From Triatoma infestans (taxonomy: Eukaryota > Arthropoda > Insecta > Hemiptera > Reduviidae), in NCBI GenBank assembly GCA_011037195.1, contig JAAEAF010014698.1, positions 38,527-102,526 on the forward strand: 64,000 bases of DNA, in the 5' to 3' direction. Each line of letters begins with the position of its first letter. Within the stretch, counting starts at the first letter, position 1. The notes under the pieces are model-generated. The model worked only from the letters and a program-made list of their open reading frames with translations. It did no database searches and was not told where the DNA came from. Positions 10,511-23,266 of this stretch are shown here, piece by piece. Made by a program: the position numbers and the translations under genes.

Positions 10511-12500
10511 ATTTATTTATTTTGAAAAATCGAATTCAGAAATCTGAGTCAATCGTAATATATTCCCCTATAGGAGGAAAGAAAAATAGAACACTTCCTG
10601 AAATTGAAAAAAAATTAGCAACAAATTCGTCTGAAATTTCTGTAACTTCATGTAAAAATAAAAATTAGTATATGTAAAATCTTGGATCACTGAATGTTCT
10701 CACAATAAAATCTACTGATTGTTAATTCCTTATTATTATAAGAATCATTTTTTCAAAATAAAATGGGATAACGAAAAATAATTAAGGTTATGGAAGTGGA
10801 TGGTAGGTTAAAAAAAAAAAATTATTACAAGGAATGGTTTTCATTAGGGAGGGAAAATTAAATTAATCTAGAAGTCCTAAGGGAAGCAAGATGATGGATT
10901 CCTTACTTCGAGCTGAATATTTCCTTCGTATAGTGAAGGAGAAAATGAAGATAAGGATGAAAATTTCGAAAGGAGTTGAAATTTCGCAATATCTAATGTT
11001 ACCTTGAGTGTAACATGAGCAGTAGAAGTAGGTAGATGGTGAAGGAGATTTTGTTTTTAATCACAAATAACTGTGCATGCAGTAAAGAGGAGAAGGGGAG
11101 ATGAATGCTTAAATCAGCCTGAAGGCTCGTATAAGGTTTACAGGTAAGGAGGAGGATATGGTGCAGCAAGGGAGTGGAGATTTGGCCCCGTAGCACTAAA
11201 TGAGCTGGAAAAATGAGGGATATCAGGATGGTTGAAGTGTACAGGAGAGGTTCGCTTCTCATACCGGGGTCTACTAACATAAATAACATTGGTGGAGGCA
11301 GCATCTTGTCACATCCGCCTGTAAGTTGTTACCTATACTTACTTGGTTTTGTAGTAACTCTGGAACTAACACATGTAGCCCACAACTTTCACAACTTCGC
11401 CTAACCCCCTGCAACTGTTTGTATTGATGACTTCCTTCTGAAAACTCTTTTCTTCTTCTCTGCTTTTTCCATCATAAATATTGACTAAGAAATGAAATAG
11501 TTTTTTCAATTGTTGATAAAGGAATTTAATTAATTTATTTGGAAAATTAAATAGATTATCATTGTTTTAAATTCAACAAAAAAAAACAAACTAATATTAA
11601 TAATAATGATACTGCTAATCCGATTAATTCAAATCTAGCTAAGGCAACTACTAATTCAGTCAGCATAACAGGCAAGATTGAAAAATGATTGAAGAGCAAA
11701 ACGGAATTTCTTTTGAGAAAGTTTACCCATTATTATACCTCTTAAAAATTGCGTCAAATGAGATAATAGCACATGTGACAGTAGAGCTACATCTTAATAA
11801 TCTTAATAACGACTGAAAGTTTTGCATCTGAGGTAAAATTAAGTATTTTATATGGTAAATTACAGAGATATTTTGACGCAAAAGAAAGACTGAAGAATTA
11901 ATGTTTCTTACATACAGCACCAATGGCAAAACAGACTACCCAGAGAGGTGCTCTACAACTACGCATCCAGGAAGTTGTAGTTACAATTTTCAATTCAATA
12001 GATTTTTTTAAATCTCTTCATTCATTTCTATTCATTTTGTAATGTGAGAATAATTTTTGTATCATTTTACAGTTTTTAAGCGGACGCTTCAGAATTTGTT
12101 TCATTTTTTTTTTTTTTTTTGAAACCTAGGATACAGAGGAAGGAGTAATATAAGTTGATTTATGTTCATTTTCATCCGGCGTACTTTTGGTTTACTCGGT
12201 TATTTAGTAAATATTTTGAAAAGTTGTTGGCTATAAGAAGTTTCTTTACTTTTTCTTTATTTGTTTTTGCTGGAATTATGGTGAGCTTAGTTGCAAGGGT
12301 CTCAGAAGTAAAGCTTTGCCATATTTATTTTTTTATAAAAAGGATGTTGGGAATTATATTTAAAGTTCCATTGTGAGTTGGTGAATTTTTGTCACCAAAC
12401 TATTATGATCCTATCTTTGTGTCTGTTTAGTAAATACAGGGAAAAAATATATATTGAATTTTTATATATTATAATTTTAAATATATAATAAATTTTCAGG
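10511..12500. other. No recognisable gene
   Basis: AT-rich. Frames at 10999-11304 (minus) and 12155-12376 (plus) are Leu/Phe-rich low-complexity translations without motifs. A poly-T run is at about 12106-12120. I see nothing that I can assign. Confidence 0.5.
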
Positions 12501-12504
12501 AATG

Positions 12505-13053
12505 AAAAATATTGAATGGACTGTATAAAATATAATAGGTAATGGTTGGTCAAATGGGAAATAAAAAAATATTAAAATTACATAGACAAAAATGAATATA
12601 TAAATTATATTTAAAAATGGGTAGCAAATATTATTTATTATCACTTTCAATAAGCCAAAGGAATGGCACTTACCTTTAAACACAGAATTCTTGTTGCCAG
12701 TGTCGGAAGTTCCATGTGTTCTTAGTCCATTTCGGGAAGAACGGGAGAGAAAAAATAGGAATAAGGAAATAATTTTTATGTGCTTCCTAGTCTTGAGTCT
12801 TCACCAGTACACTGCTACTTGTGGCTGATGATTGTAGATAGGCTCTCAGAAGCTGTAAGGTATGAAAACCATCCGGACGTAACAACAATGTGGTTTCAAA
12901 ATAAACCTATGCAGGCCCGATATAACTGAGCCGCTCACTCGACAAAATACCGGTTTATTAATATTACCAGAAAAACTACCAGAAATAAAAAAATTGGATT
13001 TCCCAATTAAAGGCAACCGAACTGGCATGAATTGTACAAGACAGACTTATTCG
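12505..13053 (+). repeat. Rep-B, left part, interrupted by a LINE
   Basis: Matches 37730-38665: 'atgaatatataaat', 'tagcaaatattatttattat', 'cactttcaataagccaaag', 'gtcttcaccagtacactgctac', 'aataaacctatgcag', 'gccgctcactcgacaaaa'. The right part of the same copy is at 18041-18225. The LINE at 13054-18030 sits between them with a 10-bp duplication of GACTTATTCG. Confidence 0.85.
13044..13053. repeat. 10-bp target-site duplication, left copy
   Basis: GACTTATTCG occurs at 13044-13053 and at 18031-18040, immediately outside the LINE at 13054-18030. Confidence 0.88.
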
Positions 13054-13275
13054 GAGTTCAGTTCTGTGTCTCGTGCTGTACACACGTACTTTCTGCTCTC
13101 TCGTTTATTTTTAAATTTTAAATGGTTTTTGTCGGTGGTTTTTTTTTTTTTTAAAGTTATATGTACTTGTAGAAGAAATTTTTTCACATCTTATGTTAAT
13201 TTCCTTACCATAATTGGAAAAATACACTATTTAAAATTATTTAATTTAAACGTATTTTTTGTCAGTTATTAATAA

Positions 13276-14181
13276 ATGGGTGACGAAAAAACAATAAAAT
13301 CTGCACTAGAGGAAATTCTCAGTAAAATATCCAGTCTAGAAAACAGATACATGAAGAATTAGATAAATCAGTGAAAAATTCGCATGACAAATTACTTTCA
13401 GAAGTTAAAAATACTGTCTCAAGTATGAGTTTAAAGCTTAACAATTTGGAAGAAAGAATTCAAATTCTTGAAAATAAAAATGATGGATTAAAAATGAGCG
13501 ATAATTCTTCAAATTCAGAACCATGGAGAAGAAAAAATTTAATTATTTAAAATTTGTATGAAAATGAAAACGAAACAACTCCTCAACTCGAGGTAAGCGT
13601 TATGTCGATTATAAAAGATAAATTGTTTACTGATATCACCATAAAGGAAATTGACTGGATTAAAAGAATCGGTAGGAAGGAAACTGAGGCAGGCATTCAT
13701 CCAGTTTTAGTCAAATTGAATTCATTCAGAAGAAAAGTGGAAATCTTAGGAAATTGCAAAAGGCCTAAAAATATCTATATCCGAAGATTTTCCCCTTCCA
13801 ATTCGTCAATTCAGGAAAGAATTAATAATTTTTAGGAAGAGAGCAGTAGAAAGTAAGAAGAAAGCCTTTCTCAAGTATGACAAATTGATTGTTGATGGTC
13901 AGTCGTTTACTTTAAATCAATTGAAATTGCTTCAGACAGACAACTTTAGTGAGTGTTCTTCATCTGATGAGTTAGGAACAAGCGCTGTAGATGGAGCGAT
14001 GCAAACAAGAAGTATTTCTAAAAGTAGACAGGATAGAAGCAAAAAGAAGAAATCATCAATACAGTGGATTCGTGGTGGAAAAAAGTACCTCAAAACTCAG
14101 TCAGGAGCTTCCTTATTTGAAGGAAGTGGTATCGAGAAGCAAAACGCAATAAGGAAAAAAGTTTTTAGAAGCCCAGAATAG
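13276..14181 (+). pseudogene. LINE copy 1 ORF1 (RNA-binding coiled-coil protein)
   Basis: The start at 13276 (MGDEKTIKSALEEILSKISS) opens a long Lys/Glu/Leu-rich coiled-coil stretch. A frameshift near 13345, an in-frame stop at about 13548 and another frameshift near 13832 break the frame. The middle keeps the ORF1 pattern EIDWIKRIGRKETEAG...PVLVKL, equivalent to EIDSVRRLGVKRQDKARPLVIKF in copy 2. The C-terminal part is Ser/Lys-rich and basic (RSKKKKSSIQWIRGGKKY), plausibly nucleic-acid binding. ORF1 proteins coat LINE RNA in the cytoplasm. This one cannot be made intact. Confidence 0.82.
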
Positions 14182-14223
14182 CAACGATCGCAGCAACAGA
14201 TTCTTTCAACGGCGGCTGACCAG

Positions 14224-17200
14224 GTGTGCGTTTTATCTCAGGATACCGACCACACACTCACTGGTAACAAAACTTTCAACATTTCATTTTGGAATGTGCA
14301 CGGAATTAATAATTTTCTCATCAATTATAATAGTTTTATGGAATTTGACATTCTCTGTTTATCTGAAACATGGTTAATTTCTCAATTTAAAAATCCACCT
14401 TCATTTTTTAACAACTACAATTGCTATTCTGTTAATGCACATAAAGATAAAAGTAAAGGTCGAGCTAGTGGCGGTCTATTAACGATGTATAAGACAAATC
14501 TTATTACTGAGGTTGTTGATTCATGTGAAAGGTGGATTTTTATTTCTGTTAATGTATCTCCGCCATTAATTATTGGCTATATATATTTTAAACCTAATAT
14601 TGATATTGACATAGTATTAGAAAGATTGGTCCTAACCCTTGATGACCTAAAAGTCAGATTTGTTAACCATTTGTTTATTATAGGGGGGGACTTTAATTGT
14701 AGATTGGGTCGATTGTACCAATGCATTAATGAGTTTGCAGAACTCTCTCAATTATTCAAATATAGTTCTAGCCTTGACAAGATTCATAATATAAAAGGAA
14801 TTAAACTGATGTCGTTTATGGAAGAGCAGTCTTTCTTACTATTAAATGGGAGAACGATTAGTGATAACTCCGCGAATTTTACTTATTTGTCAGCACTTGA
14901 TATAACGGTTAATGACTTAATTTGGGCCGAGAGCTATGTACTGGTTTACATTAAAGATTTAAAGGTTTCAGACACTGTCACTACCTCGGATCACTTTACA
15001 TTAAATTTGCAATTAATAATTAATAACCCTTCTTCTTATGGCAAAAAAACAAAACAAAAAAAGCAACAAATGTTGTAATTCTCCATATTGGAATTCAGAG
15101 CTTTCGCTCTCTTATTTAGAGTTAATGAGATTCTCTTCTAAAATTTGTATTAATTTTGAAAGGAGTTCTGTAGATGACTTAAATAATAACTTAATCAATA
15201 GTATAACTGAGGTGGCTAATGAATTGAACATGGTGAAAGTAATTGTTAAAACTGATAATACTGAATACAAATTTCATAAATCATGGTTTGATTCGGACTG
15301 TTATGCTAAAAAAATCTTAGTTAAAAAGTCTTACATAAAAATGAAAATGAAAAATATGGATCCCAAATTGTTACGTTTGTATATAACTAATACAAAATAA
15401 TTACAAGAATTGTGTGAAATGTAAGAAATTAGAATACAGCTATTTAGTATCCAAATAGCTATCCGAATGTGCAAATATTAAGGTATTTTGGCAAACTGTT
15501 AATAAATTAAAAAGAACTAAAACGCTTAATATTAATCCAATAAATATTGATGTTTGGGAGCGATTTTTATGTGAACGATATGGCAATGTCTCATTAGTTA
15601 AAAGTTCTTTATTTGATACCTGCGATCCCTCTCTTGACAAATATATTAGTGATAAAGAAATACTGTCCGCCATAAGAAAATGCAAGAATGGGAAAACTCC
15701 CGGTGTGGATATGATCAATAATGATTTCCATAAAAACCTACCCACCAACTGGTTGTTATACTTAGAATCCTTTTTTAATAAAATATTAGAAAGTGAAAAT
15801 ATTCAAAAGTGTTAGTCTGAAATAATTATGATCATGTTATTAAAAAAAGGGGATACATCAGATCCAGAAAATTACAGAGGTATAGGGCTGGTAAATTGTA
15901 TTGCCAAGTTGTTTACGCGAATATTGCTCTCTCGTCTAGAGGATTGGTGTGATAATCGAAATTTGCTTCCTGACAGTCAAAACGGCTTCAGAAAACAATA
16001 AAGGTTGTTTGCACAACATATTTATCTTGAACAGATACATTACGGCTTACGAACGAGACAATTATATGTGCTATTTGTAGACTTTAAACAAGCGTTTGAC
16101 AGCCTCGATCATTCACTGTTGTGGTCCAAATTAATGAGTTTTGGCTTGAGTGGTAAACTGTTTAGACTAATTCGTAAATTGTACTCTTTGGCTACAGTGA
16201 AAACTACATCAGGTTCTACTATGACTTCAGCATTTAATATCTCTAAAGGAATTATTCAAGGTGAAAATATGTTTATTATTATTCAACCTATTCATATGCG
16301 ATATAGATACCTTTCTCTAGAATAATGGTGCATTTGGCATTGGAATTAATGGATCTGATGAGATAAGTATTCTTAGCTTCGCCGACGATCTGCTAATATT
16401 AGGAGATTGTTAGACGGATATTAAACAAAAATTAGATTTACTGCAATTATATTGTAAAAATAACAGACTTACAGAAAAAGGTTAAAAAAACAAAAATTTT
16501 AAAACTAGGTCATGGCCGTGAGCCTAAAAAACAAAGAAAATTTTACTATGGTAGTGAAAGTATAGAAATTGTCAAGGAATCTGAATATTTAGGTGTAACT
16601 TTCAGTAGATCAGGACTATTCAATGAAGCGAGTAAGAAAGCAATAGCAAAAGCAAATGTAGCAGTAGAAAGTGTGATTGGAAACCTCTCTCATGGTAACT
16701 CCAAAAGTTGGCAATCGAAAATCTACTTGTATCAAAGCTTAGTAAAAAATGATTTGCTCTACTGTGCCCCTGTTTGGAGTTTAAGACATTTGGATCAAGT
16801 AGAAAAAATTCAAGTCAATTTTTTTCAAACGCCTATTATGTCTGCCCAGAGGTACTCCTAATCATTTAATACCCCTGGAAACTGAACAAATTCATTTAAA
16901 GTTCCAAATTCTAAAACAAACGTTAGGCTGGCTACAGAAAATTTGCTGTTTAAATGACAATAATTATGTTAAAATTTGTTTACAAAGGTTGATCGTCTTA
17001 AGTACAGCTTACCCAAACATTGTAAGATATAATTGTTATTTACAAGTGGTTGAGTGTTTAAAGGAAGTAAATTTGGAATATCTAGGGGGTTTGCAATGTT
17101 TATCCCTTAGGACCAATGTCAAAATAATTCTAGAAAGATATAAGCAACACCTGATTGCAACTGATTTAAATAAAGTATTTAGAAATCTATATAATATAAT

Positions 17201-17588
17201 TTGGGAAAGCTCAAACCTAATAAATAACACTGTTCAGCAATATTTAAATAAGACTATTCCCTTCCGGATTATTAGGGTTTTCTCTGAAATAAGACTGTCA
17301 GGGCCTTATATTTATAAATTTAAAATAAACAACGAAATATATATAATAAAACCTAAAAATACTTGCTCTATATGCAATCATAACGAACCAGAGACTTTGA
17401 TCCATATATTTATAGATTGTCCCGTATATAAAGCATTTAGGCAGCCACTTCATTTTGTAAGGACAAATAATCCTAATGTAGAACTTTTGTCTTTAATCAA
17501 TAATTTCAGCAACCGAAATATGTTTAGAATTTATAATTATTTGAAAAATATATTTAAACTGAGATCCTCTCTTTTGGAAAACTTGTAA
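14224..17588 (+). pseudogene. LINE copy 1 ORF2 (endonuclease-reverse transcriptase)
   Basis: The N-terminal APE-type endonuclease (14280-15010) shows SFWNVHGI, LCLSETWL, GGDFNCRLG and TSDHF. The reverse transcriptase (about 15640-16650) keeps GKTPGVDMI, NYRGIGLVNCIAKLFTRIL, QNGFRK, YVLFVDFKQAFDSLDHSLLW, GIIQGE and FADD at 16378-16389. The C-terminal domain ends with CSICNHNEPETLIHIFIDC, a C-x2-C/H/C cluster. Frameshifts near 15040-15078 (an A-rich run) and 16300, and stops at 15398, 15813, 15999 and 16410, make it a pseudogene. Closest relative in the window is ORF2 of 24189-27505. Confidence 0.9.
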
Positions 17589-18040
17589 TTCTAAATTTCA
17601 GTATACTCGTATTACGAGAAATTAACTGTAATTTAGTAGTTCCTTTTGTATATATTCCTTTAGTAGATAAAACAGTGGAAAAAGTACGCAGTTTATTTAT
17701 ATAGTATATACTCCTTAATACATAAAACACTTTATTAAGTATTTACATTTTTACCGGAACGGTATGTGACTATCTGCAATAAATGTATAGGTGAAAAATA
17801 TACATAATTTAATCTCATTATTATTGTTTGGAAGCTAACTTTTTTTTTCTGTTTATTTCTTTGAGTTATTGTGATTTTGCAAAACTTACATTTAGAGAAC
17901 ATTTGTTTAGTACCTTAATATGTACAGTTTATATTTGATTTGTATGGTATGTACTGATATGCTGCTATAAACTACTGAACTCATTGTAACAGGTTTTATA
18001 CCTAATACAAAAATAAATAATAAATACTATGACTTATTCG

Positions 18041-18225
18041 AACGAATAAGATAGCGACTGACGGAGAGAGGATAAAAAGCATAGGTTACACTCTCTCTAT
18101 ACCTAGATGTGTGAATTCTACAGCTTAATAGACTAGTAAATTATTATCAAAGCAGTACAATACCCTCCCAGAAATAAAATTATTATACGCTGTTGGCGGC
18201 AAATTTAAATTTATATTAAATACTG
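18041..18225 (+). repeat. Rep-B, right part
   Basis: Matches 38690-38862: 'agatagcgactgac', 'tagtaaattattatcaa', 'gaaataaaattattatacgc', 'ggcggcaaattt', 'tttatattaaatactgaac'. It continues the copy that ends at 13053. Confidence 0.85.
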
Positions 18226-18654
18226 AACGTGTCTGAATATGTGTAGGACAGGAAAAGTGATTTATTCGAAAAGTGTTTTCATTTTCCATCGTGATCTGCT
18301 GTCTTGGATGAAAACTATAACAAAAGGAACTAAGTCGTTTTGGTTTTGGATGGAAGGCACAGAAGCAAATCATCCACATACTTACAGAAAATGTATTTTG
18401 AACGGTAGGCCCGGTATTATCGAATCTAGTAAAAAATTCATTACTAAGTCCGCTACTAGTGATCTCAAGGCTTTACCAAATATCTGTTAGTAAAAATTAT
18501 TTTGGAAAATCATGTAGCCGTCTTTACAGCGTATTATACTAACATTCAACATACAATTTAGTGAAAGCATAGGGCATGTGGGCTACTAGGATTTGCCATT
18601 TTGTTTCTTTTTTTCCAAAACATACATAGCACTGTCTTATCGTATATCTTATCC

Positions 18655-18658
<4 letters not shown>
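18226..18658. other. No recognisable gene
   Basis: An 83-codon plus-strand frame (18239-18490) shows no motif that I can name and overlaps an unrelated minus frame. I do not call it. Confidence 0.5.

Positions 18659-18709
<51 letters not shown>
18659..18709. repeat. (TA)n(TG)n compound microsatellite
   Basis: About 13 TA units followed by about 12 TG units. Confidence 0.97.
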
Positions 18710-20929
18710 ATGGCCTTTTATAGATTCCTTTTTTCATAGAAAAAATACAAAATTACAAGTTTTGGTTGCTCATTTTATGAATACTATTTGTTTGTTTTGA
18801 AGAAAACTTCGTGGGCCATATTTTGCATCGATATTGCTATTTCCACACACTTTATATTATAGATATGTATAAAAGCAGTTGTATAAAGTTTTATTATTCA
18901 TAGATATGGAAATATTCATTCACAAGTGTTACATAATATGTTTCTTATTTTGTGAATATCAATATAGATGATTTGGAAGAGCACATCACAAGTAGAATAT
19001 GGTTCACTTCAATAAGGAAAAGTTTTTAGTTTTTTACAACTTTTTCCCCTTGCTTTACCATTCTTACTTCTTCTACAAGTATATATATATATATGTTTGA
19101 GTGTGTGTGTGTGTAATATATAGCAAGAAGGTTTTATACTTTGGCAAGGAAGTATTCGTAGTGTCGTTGGTTAGGCACTTCTTGTGCAGTTGTGGAGGAG
19201 TTGGTAGAAAGATGTCCTACAGGCAGCTGCCAACCTTTTGAGTGGTCCATGTAGGCATCAAAGTTTTTCAGGCAGGAAGTTAAAGAGTATTGGTTGGAGA
19301 ATGCGGGCATGTGAGAGATAGATAGAGAGGTAGGAAAAAAAAGAGTGAAGGTTGATAAATAAGAAGAGATGCGTATGTGAACACCAAAGTGTATTCATAC
19401 AAGACTACATACACACAGCTAGTTTTTCCATCTTGCTGTAGTTTAGACAGTAGTTTTCTGCACGTTGCTTTTCAACAACAGCCAGCCCCGCCTTTCAACC
19501 TTAGGGCGCAAACTTGTATCAGTTTTTCCACTTCCCTACTTACAGATTGTACATTGAGACATATATACTGAGATTCAATCCTCTCCAACTGATCGATTGT
19601 ACAGTTGATTTCGTTTGAATCAAACTGATAGGAACTTATCATATAGAGTGTGTGACAAGATAGAAAGAGATACAGAGAGAGAGAGCGATGATGTAAGTTG
19701 TTCCAAAACCACAACACTAGCCCCCCCCCCCACTAAATCCACATATGTCGTTACAATATCCAACTAAGTAGAAAGTTGCTTGTCAAAATCTCGACAGTCC
19801 CTTCCATCGGCTTATTGCTTAGGGAGAAATGATAAGGGTGACTTTTAAACAATAAATTTACCACATATAAACAAAACATTTTAAATATGAAACCACATAT
19901 ATGGTTTATAGAAATTATTACCAAAAATAAATGTTCTTTTCAAACGAAAAATGTCTTCTTATTTTTTCTAAATATTTAGTTATCTTTAACTTTGTAATAT
20001 TTCAAATGTTTTCATTGATTAGCTTAAATTTTCAGACCATCAGTGATAGAAAATCGGTATTAGAACAAATAACGTGTTTGTTACGATTATCCTGAAATTT
20101 ATTAATCCATCTCTACCACATTAGTAAGTACTGGATGTATTCTATCTAGTTCTCTATTTAGCCAAACTGATACTGTAAAATTAATTTGGGTCATTAGTGG
20201 TGTGAAACACGTCCACATTCAAATTAATAAACAATTTGCTTACATGTTAGCATTGGCAACAATATCATAGTAACATGACCAGTGTTTGTTGTATACAGAA
20301 CTAGCACATAATGTTTTGTTTGATTAAATACCTATTATAAAATATAATATCAACAATTGTTAACATTGTAAAATGTTTACAAATTAATACGAATTTAAGT
20401 AGTAATATTTTCATCACCATAATGTAGGCAAATTTAATTTAGTAATCATTTTGTAAATATGTGAAAAAGTCAGGAAGAAATAGATTTTATTAAAAAGAAA
20501 AAAACAAATGAAAAACTGAACATTCTTTACTGCAATTATTCCAATTGCCTTTTTTTTTTAATCGGAATTTTTATTATCTAAGCGTTTCGTTGTCAATAGT
20601 AGTGTGGATGCGTGTAGATTCCCAACAACTAGCAGGTAGCACTCGAAGATTACATTGTACTCCAGGAGACAGCTGCCTATCAAACGCAACCAAACCTTAT
20701 AAATAGGTTTCAGCAAACGAATGAAAAAAGTAAAACACATCTATTTGTTTACTTTAGTGTTAAGAATGGATCTTTCGCGCCTCCTGCCGGTCGAACACCA
20801 TGTAACTTGGTAGCGAACCAGCCTACCTCCCATCAGTAGTGTTAGCCTAAGTCCTATCAGATGATCCCGACAATAAAATTTTGGTCATATAATTCAATGG
20901 AAGTTCCACTATGCTGTTTTATTTTATTT
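18710..20929. other. No recognisable gene
   Basis: Low-complexity DNA. There is a second TA/TG microsatellite at about 19080-19114, a GA-rich patch at about 19670-19690 and a C10 run near 19722. No coding or repeat-family evidence. Confidence 0.5.
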
Positions 20930-22375
20930 TATTTTTTCAGTTTTATACACTTTTATCGGAAATTGCCTTGGAACTTGGTTAATCCCAGATATTTAATTGA
21001 CTTTGTCAAAGGCTACATAAATAATAGAAAATTCTGTGTCGCTCTCGGTAGTTCTTTTTCAGGTGAAAGGTCAATTGTGTTCGCCAAGGCTCGGACATGG
21101 GACCAATACCGTTTCTTTATATTTAACAATGATCTAGCTAAATTACAGTTAAAATCAAATCGCTGTCTATTCGCTGACCATACTGCCTACACTATATCCT
21201 CTTTCCGAGTTAACAAATAGCCAACAATTTGTCCACAGCCTTTCTAAAAAAGCTGTTATTACTTTAATAAATGGAGAATTAGGCCAAATACTGAAGAGAC
21301 TAAAGCAATTTTATTTACATGCAGGAGGCCACATCTGACTCATTTTGTCAAAGTTAATGGAAATACCCTTCCTTGGGCCAAAGAAGTTAAATATACCTCG
21401 GGCTGGTATATGACTCAATGCTGACGTTCACAAAACATTTAACTACAATATATGACAAATCTGTAGGCGTCATGTGCAGCTTGTTTCCACTCTTGAGCAG
21501 AAATTTTAACCTGAATTTTTTTAACAAAAAATTAATATACTATCTGTATATATATTCAATTTTATTATACGCAGCTCCTGTCTGGTCAAACACTTGTTCT
21601 AATAATGCAACAATATGCTTATTAATATACTGAAACTAGACTCTTATGTTTTAAGTCAAAACTTTTAACTAATGACTGGCACTGATGCTAACAGAGCGAA
21701 AGACAAGTGTTCTGATTGAATGTCTATTTCAGACTGTCCTGAAAGAATGCCTTCTAATTGTTAGTTCAAATCTTCTCCTTTGAGAAGGGCAAAAGACAAA
21801 TGTGACAGAGTTCTATGAACTCTTCTTGTAACGGTAGTCTTCTACCTGGGTGTAACTTTTTGCCAGCGAGTGCTAGAATTTCTTCATAATTTTGATATAT
21901 TTCAAATAAAATATATTTCTGGCATCCATCACATAATTATGGAAAATTACAAATAATTCAAAACAAATGTCTGAGATTTTGGATCCTTTCCCTGATGGAC
22001 ACCTATCGATTATTTGTATGGTGCACTTGATGTTGCCAGCGTATCAAGTTTTATTTATTATCTTACACAAAAATTCATCATAGGTCCTCTTGTAAAAATC
22101 TATGCTCCCTATGCTCATATAGCAAACATTGTTAACTACAATTTAAGTTCTTTAAAAATATAATTTAAATTATAAAAAATATAAGCATAAGAGGCTAAAG
22201 CACATTCTGCTTTAATTTATTGTGTAGATAAGGTTATTTTTTCCTTATTAATGTTTATTTCAATTTGTGTAAATATGAAAGCTTATAGAGTGTATAGGTA
22301 CCGGAGCCTGAAACCTCTTTCTTTAGTTGTATTGTATTATGATTTTTAGTTGTGAATAAATTTATTCTATTCTTG
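20930..22375 (+). mobile_element. Jockey/CR1-like LINE fragment, degenerate
   Basis: Reverse-transcriptase remnants lie in shifting frames. NRKFCVALGSSFSGERSIVF is at about 21030-21080 (RT palm region before the PQG block). LFADH-TAYT at about 21165 corresponds to FADD-TA. A TEETKAILFTCRRPH-type segment at about 21290 and VKYLGLVYDSMLTFTKHL at about 21390 follow, then LLYAAPVWSN at 21565. These are in the order of jockey-group ORF2. The end near 22375 (agttgtgaataaatttattc) looks like a LINE 3' UTR. It is 5'-truncated, with frameshifts and stops. Rep-C (21705-21940) lies in its 3' part. Confidence 0.75.
21705..21940 (+). repeat. Rep-C, copy 1
   Basis: Matches 55828-56085 in the same orientation: 'ttgaatgtctatttcagactg', 'tcttctacctg', 'cttctaattgttagttcaaat', 'ttcataattttga', 'aaatatatttctgg' and 'catccatcac'. 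The two copies share about 75-80% identity by eye. It is either part of a shared LINE 3' UTR or a separate element. Confidence 0.65.
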
Positions 22376-22660
22376 GTTAATCAACTACACTTATAAATAG
22401 TCAAAACTTTTATTTGAAACAGTTTTTGGGAAAAATTCATTTTAGAAAATTTCTGGGAGAAACAGTTCTTGGATTCTGAGTGTGCGATTCTGCTATCTAT
22501 ATGATATTAATAAAAATTAAATATGTTGCCAGAATTCAAAGTTTGAAGCAAATCGGTTGACCAGAAATGGGTAATTACTAATAATTTTTCAGTTTTCGGC
22601 AATTTTCTTCAAACTTGTTATAATAATAATTATACGAACCTATCACTTTTATTTGAAATT
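22376..22660 (+). repeat. Rep-A, left part, interrupted by a LINE
   Basis: Internal module landmarks: 'acttttatttgaaacag', 'aaattcattttaga', 'aatatgttgccagaattc', 'gaagcaaatcggttgacc'. It is broken at 22660 by the LINE at 22661-27724 and resumes at 27742. Confidence 0.8.
22644..22660. repeat. 17-bp target-site duplication, left copy
   Basis: CACTTTTATTTGAAATT at 22644-22660 is repeated exactly at 27725-27741, on the two sides of LINE copy 2. Confidence 0.93.
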
Positions 22661-23266
22661 GAGTTTGAGTGTGTCAGTCACACAGTAAAGATCGTCTCTG
22701 TAAAAACTGTTTTTTATCCATAGTTCTAGTGATTCAATCGTAGTGAAACTTTCACAGTTAGTAGTTTTTTATTTGAACAATGAGCTGGTGAAGGCAAATT
22801 TTAATTACCTTAAACAGTGCGAATATTACAGGTAAAAAAAAGACAATCATTAACTTTAATATATAAAGTTTGTGTTAAATATTTAACTTGTGCTCGTACT
22901 GTGTGGAGGGGGCCCATTATCTTGCAGTGAGTATAGTGCAGATGTTTGTTTACTTGCCTGCTCTGGTTTAAAGTAATGTGGACAATTCTCTCAAAGAGCA
23001 TTTGTTTATCTCATACTTATTTCATTTATTCATTTCAACAGCTAATTCTGACGAATTTTTCATCAATTTAAAATTTTCTTCGACTCAGATTTCTATTAAA
23101 TTGAATTTATTTTAAATATTTTTGAAACTAGCATTTAAAAGTTGGAAGTTGCTATTTCTTAAACAAGAAATAAACAAAAAATTATTAACAGTAAAAAATA
23201 AATATATATAAATATTAAAAAAAAAAATCAGAGAGTAGAACAAAACAACAAATAATAATTTCTAAC

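Larger units (their letters stand above)
13054..18030 (+). mobile_element. Full-length but dead LINE (copy 1)
   Basis: It runs from 'gagttcagttctgtgtctcg', which resembles the start of copy 2 at 22661 (gagtttgagtgtgtcagtc), through a 5' UTR, ORF1 and ORF2, to an A/T-rich tail (aaataaataataaatactat). The 10-bp TSD and the interrupted Rep-B copy fix both ends at 4,977 bp. Coding order (ORF1 coiled-coil protein, then APE-type endonuclease and reverse transcriptase in ORF2, then a C-terminal Cys/His cluster) is that of CR1/jockey-group or related non-LTR elements. Many stops and frameshifts show it is inactive. Confidence 0.9.
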
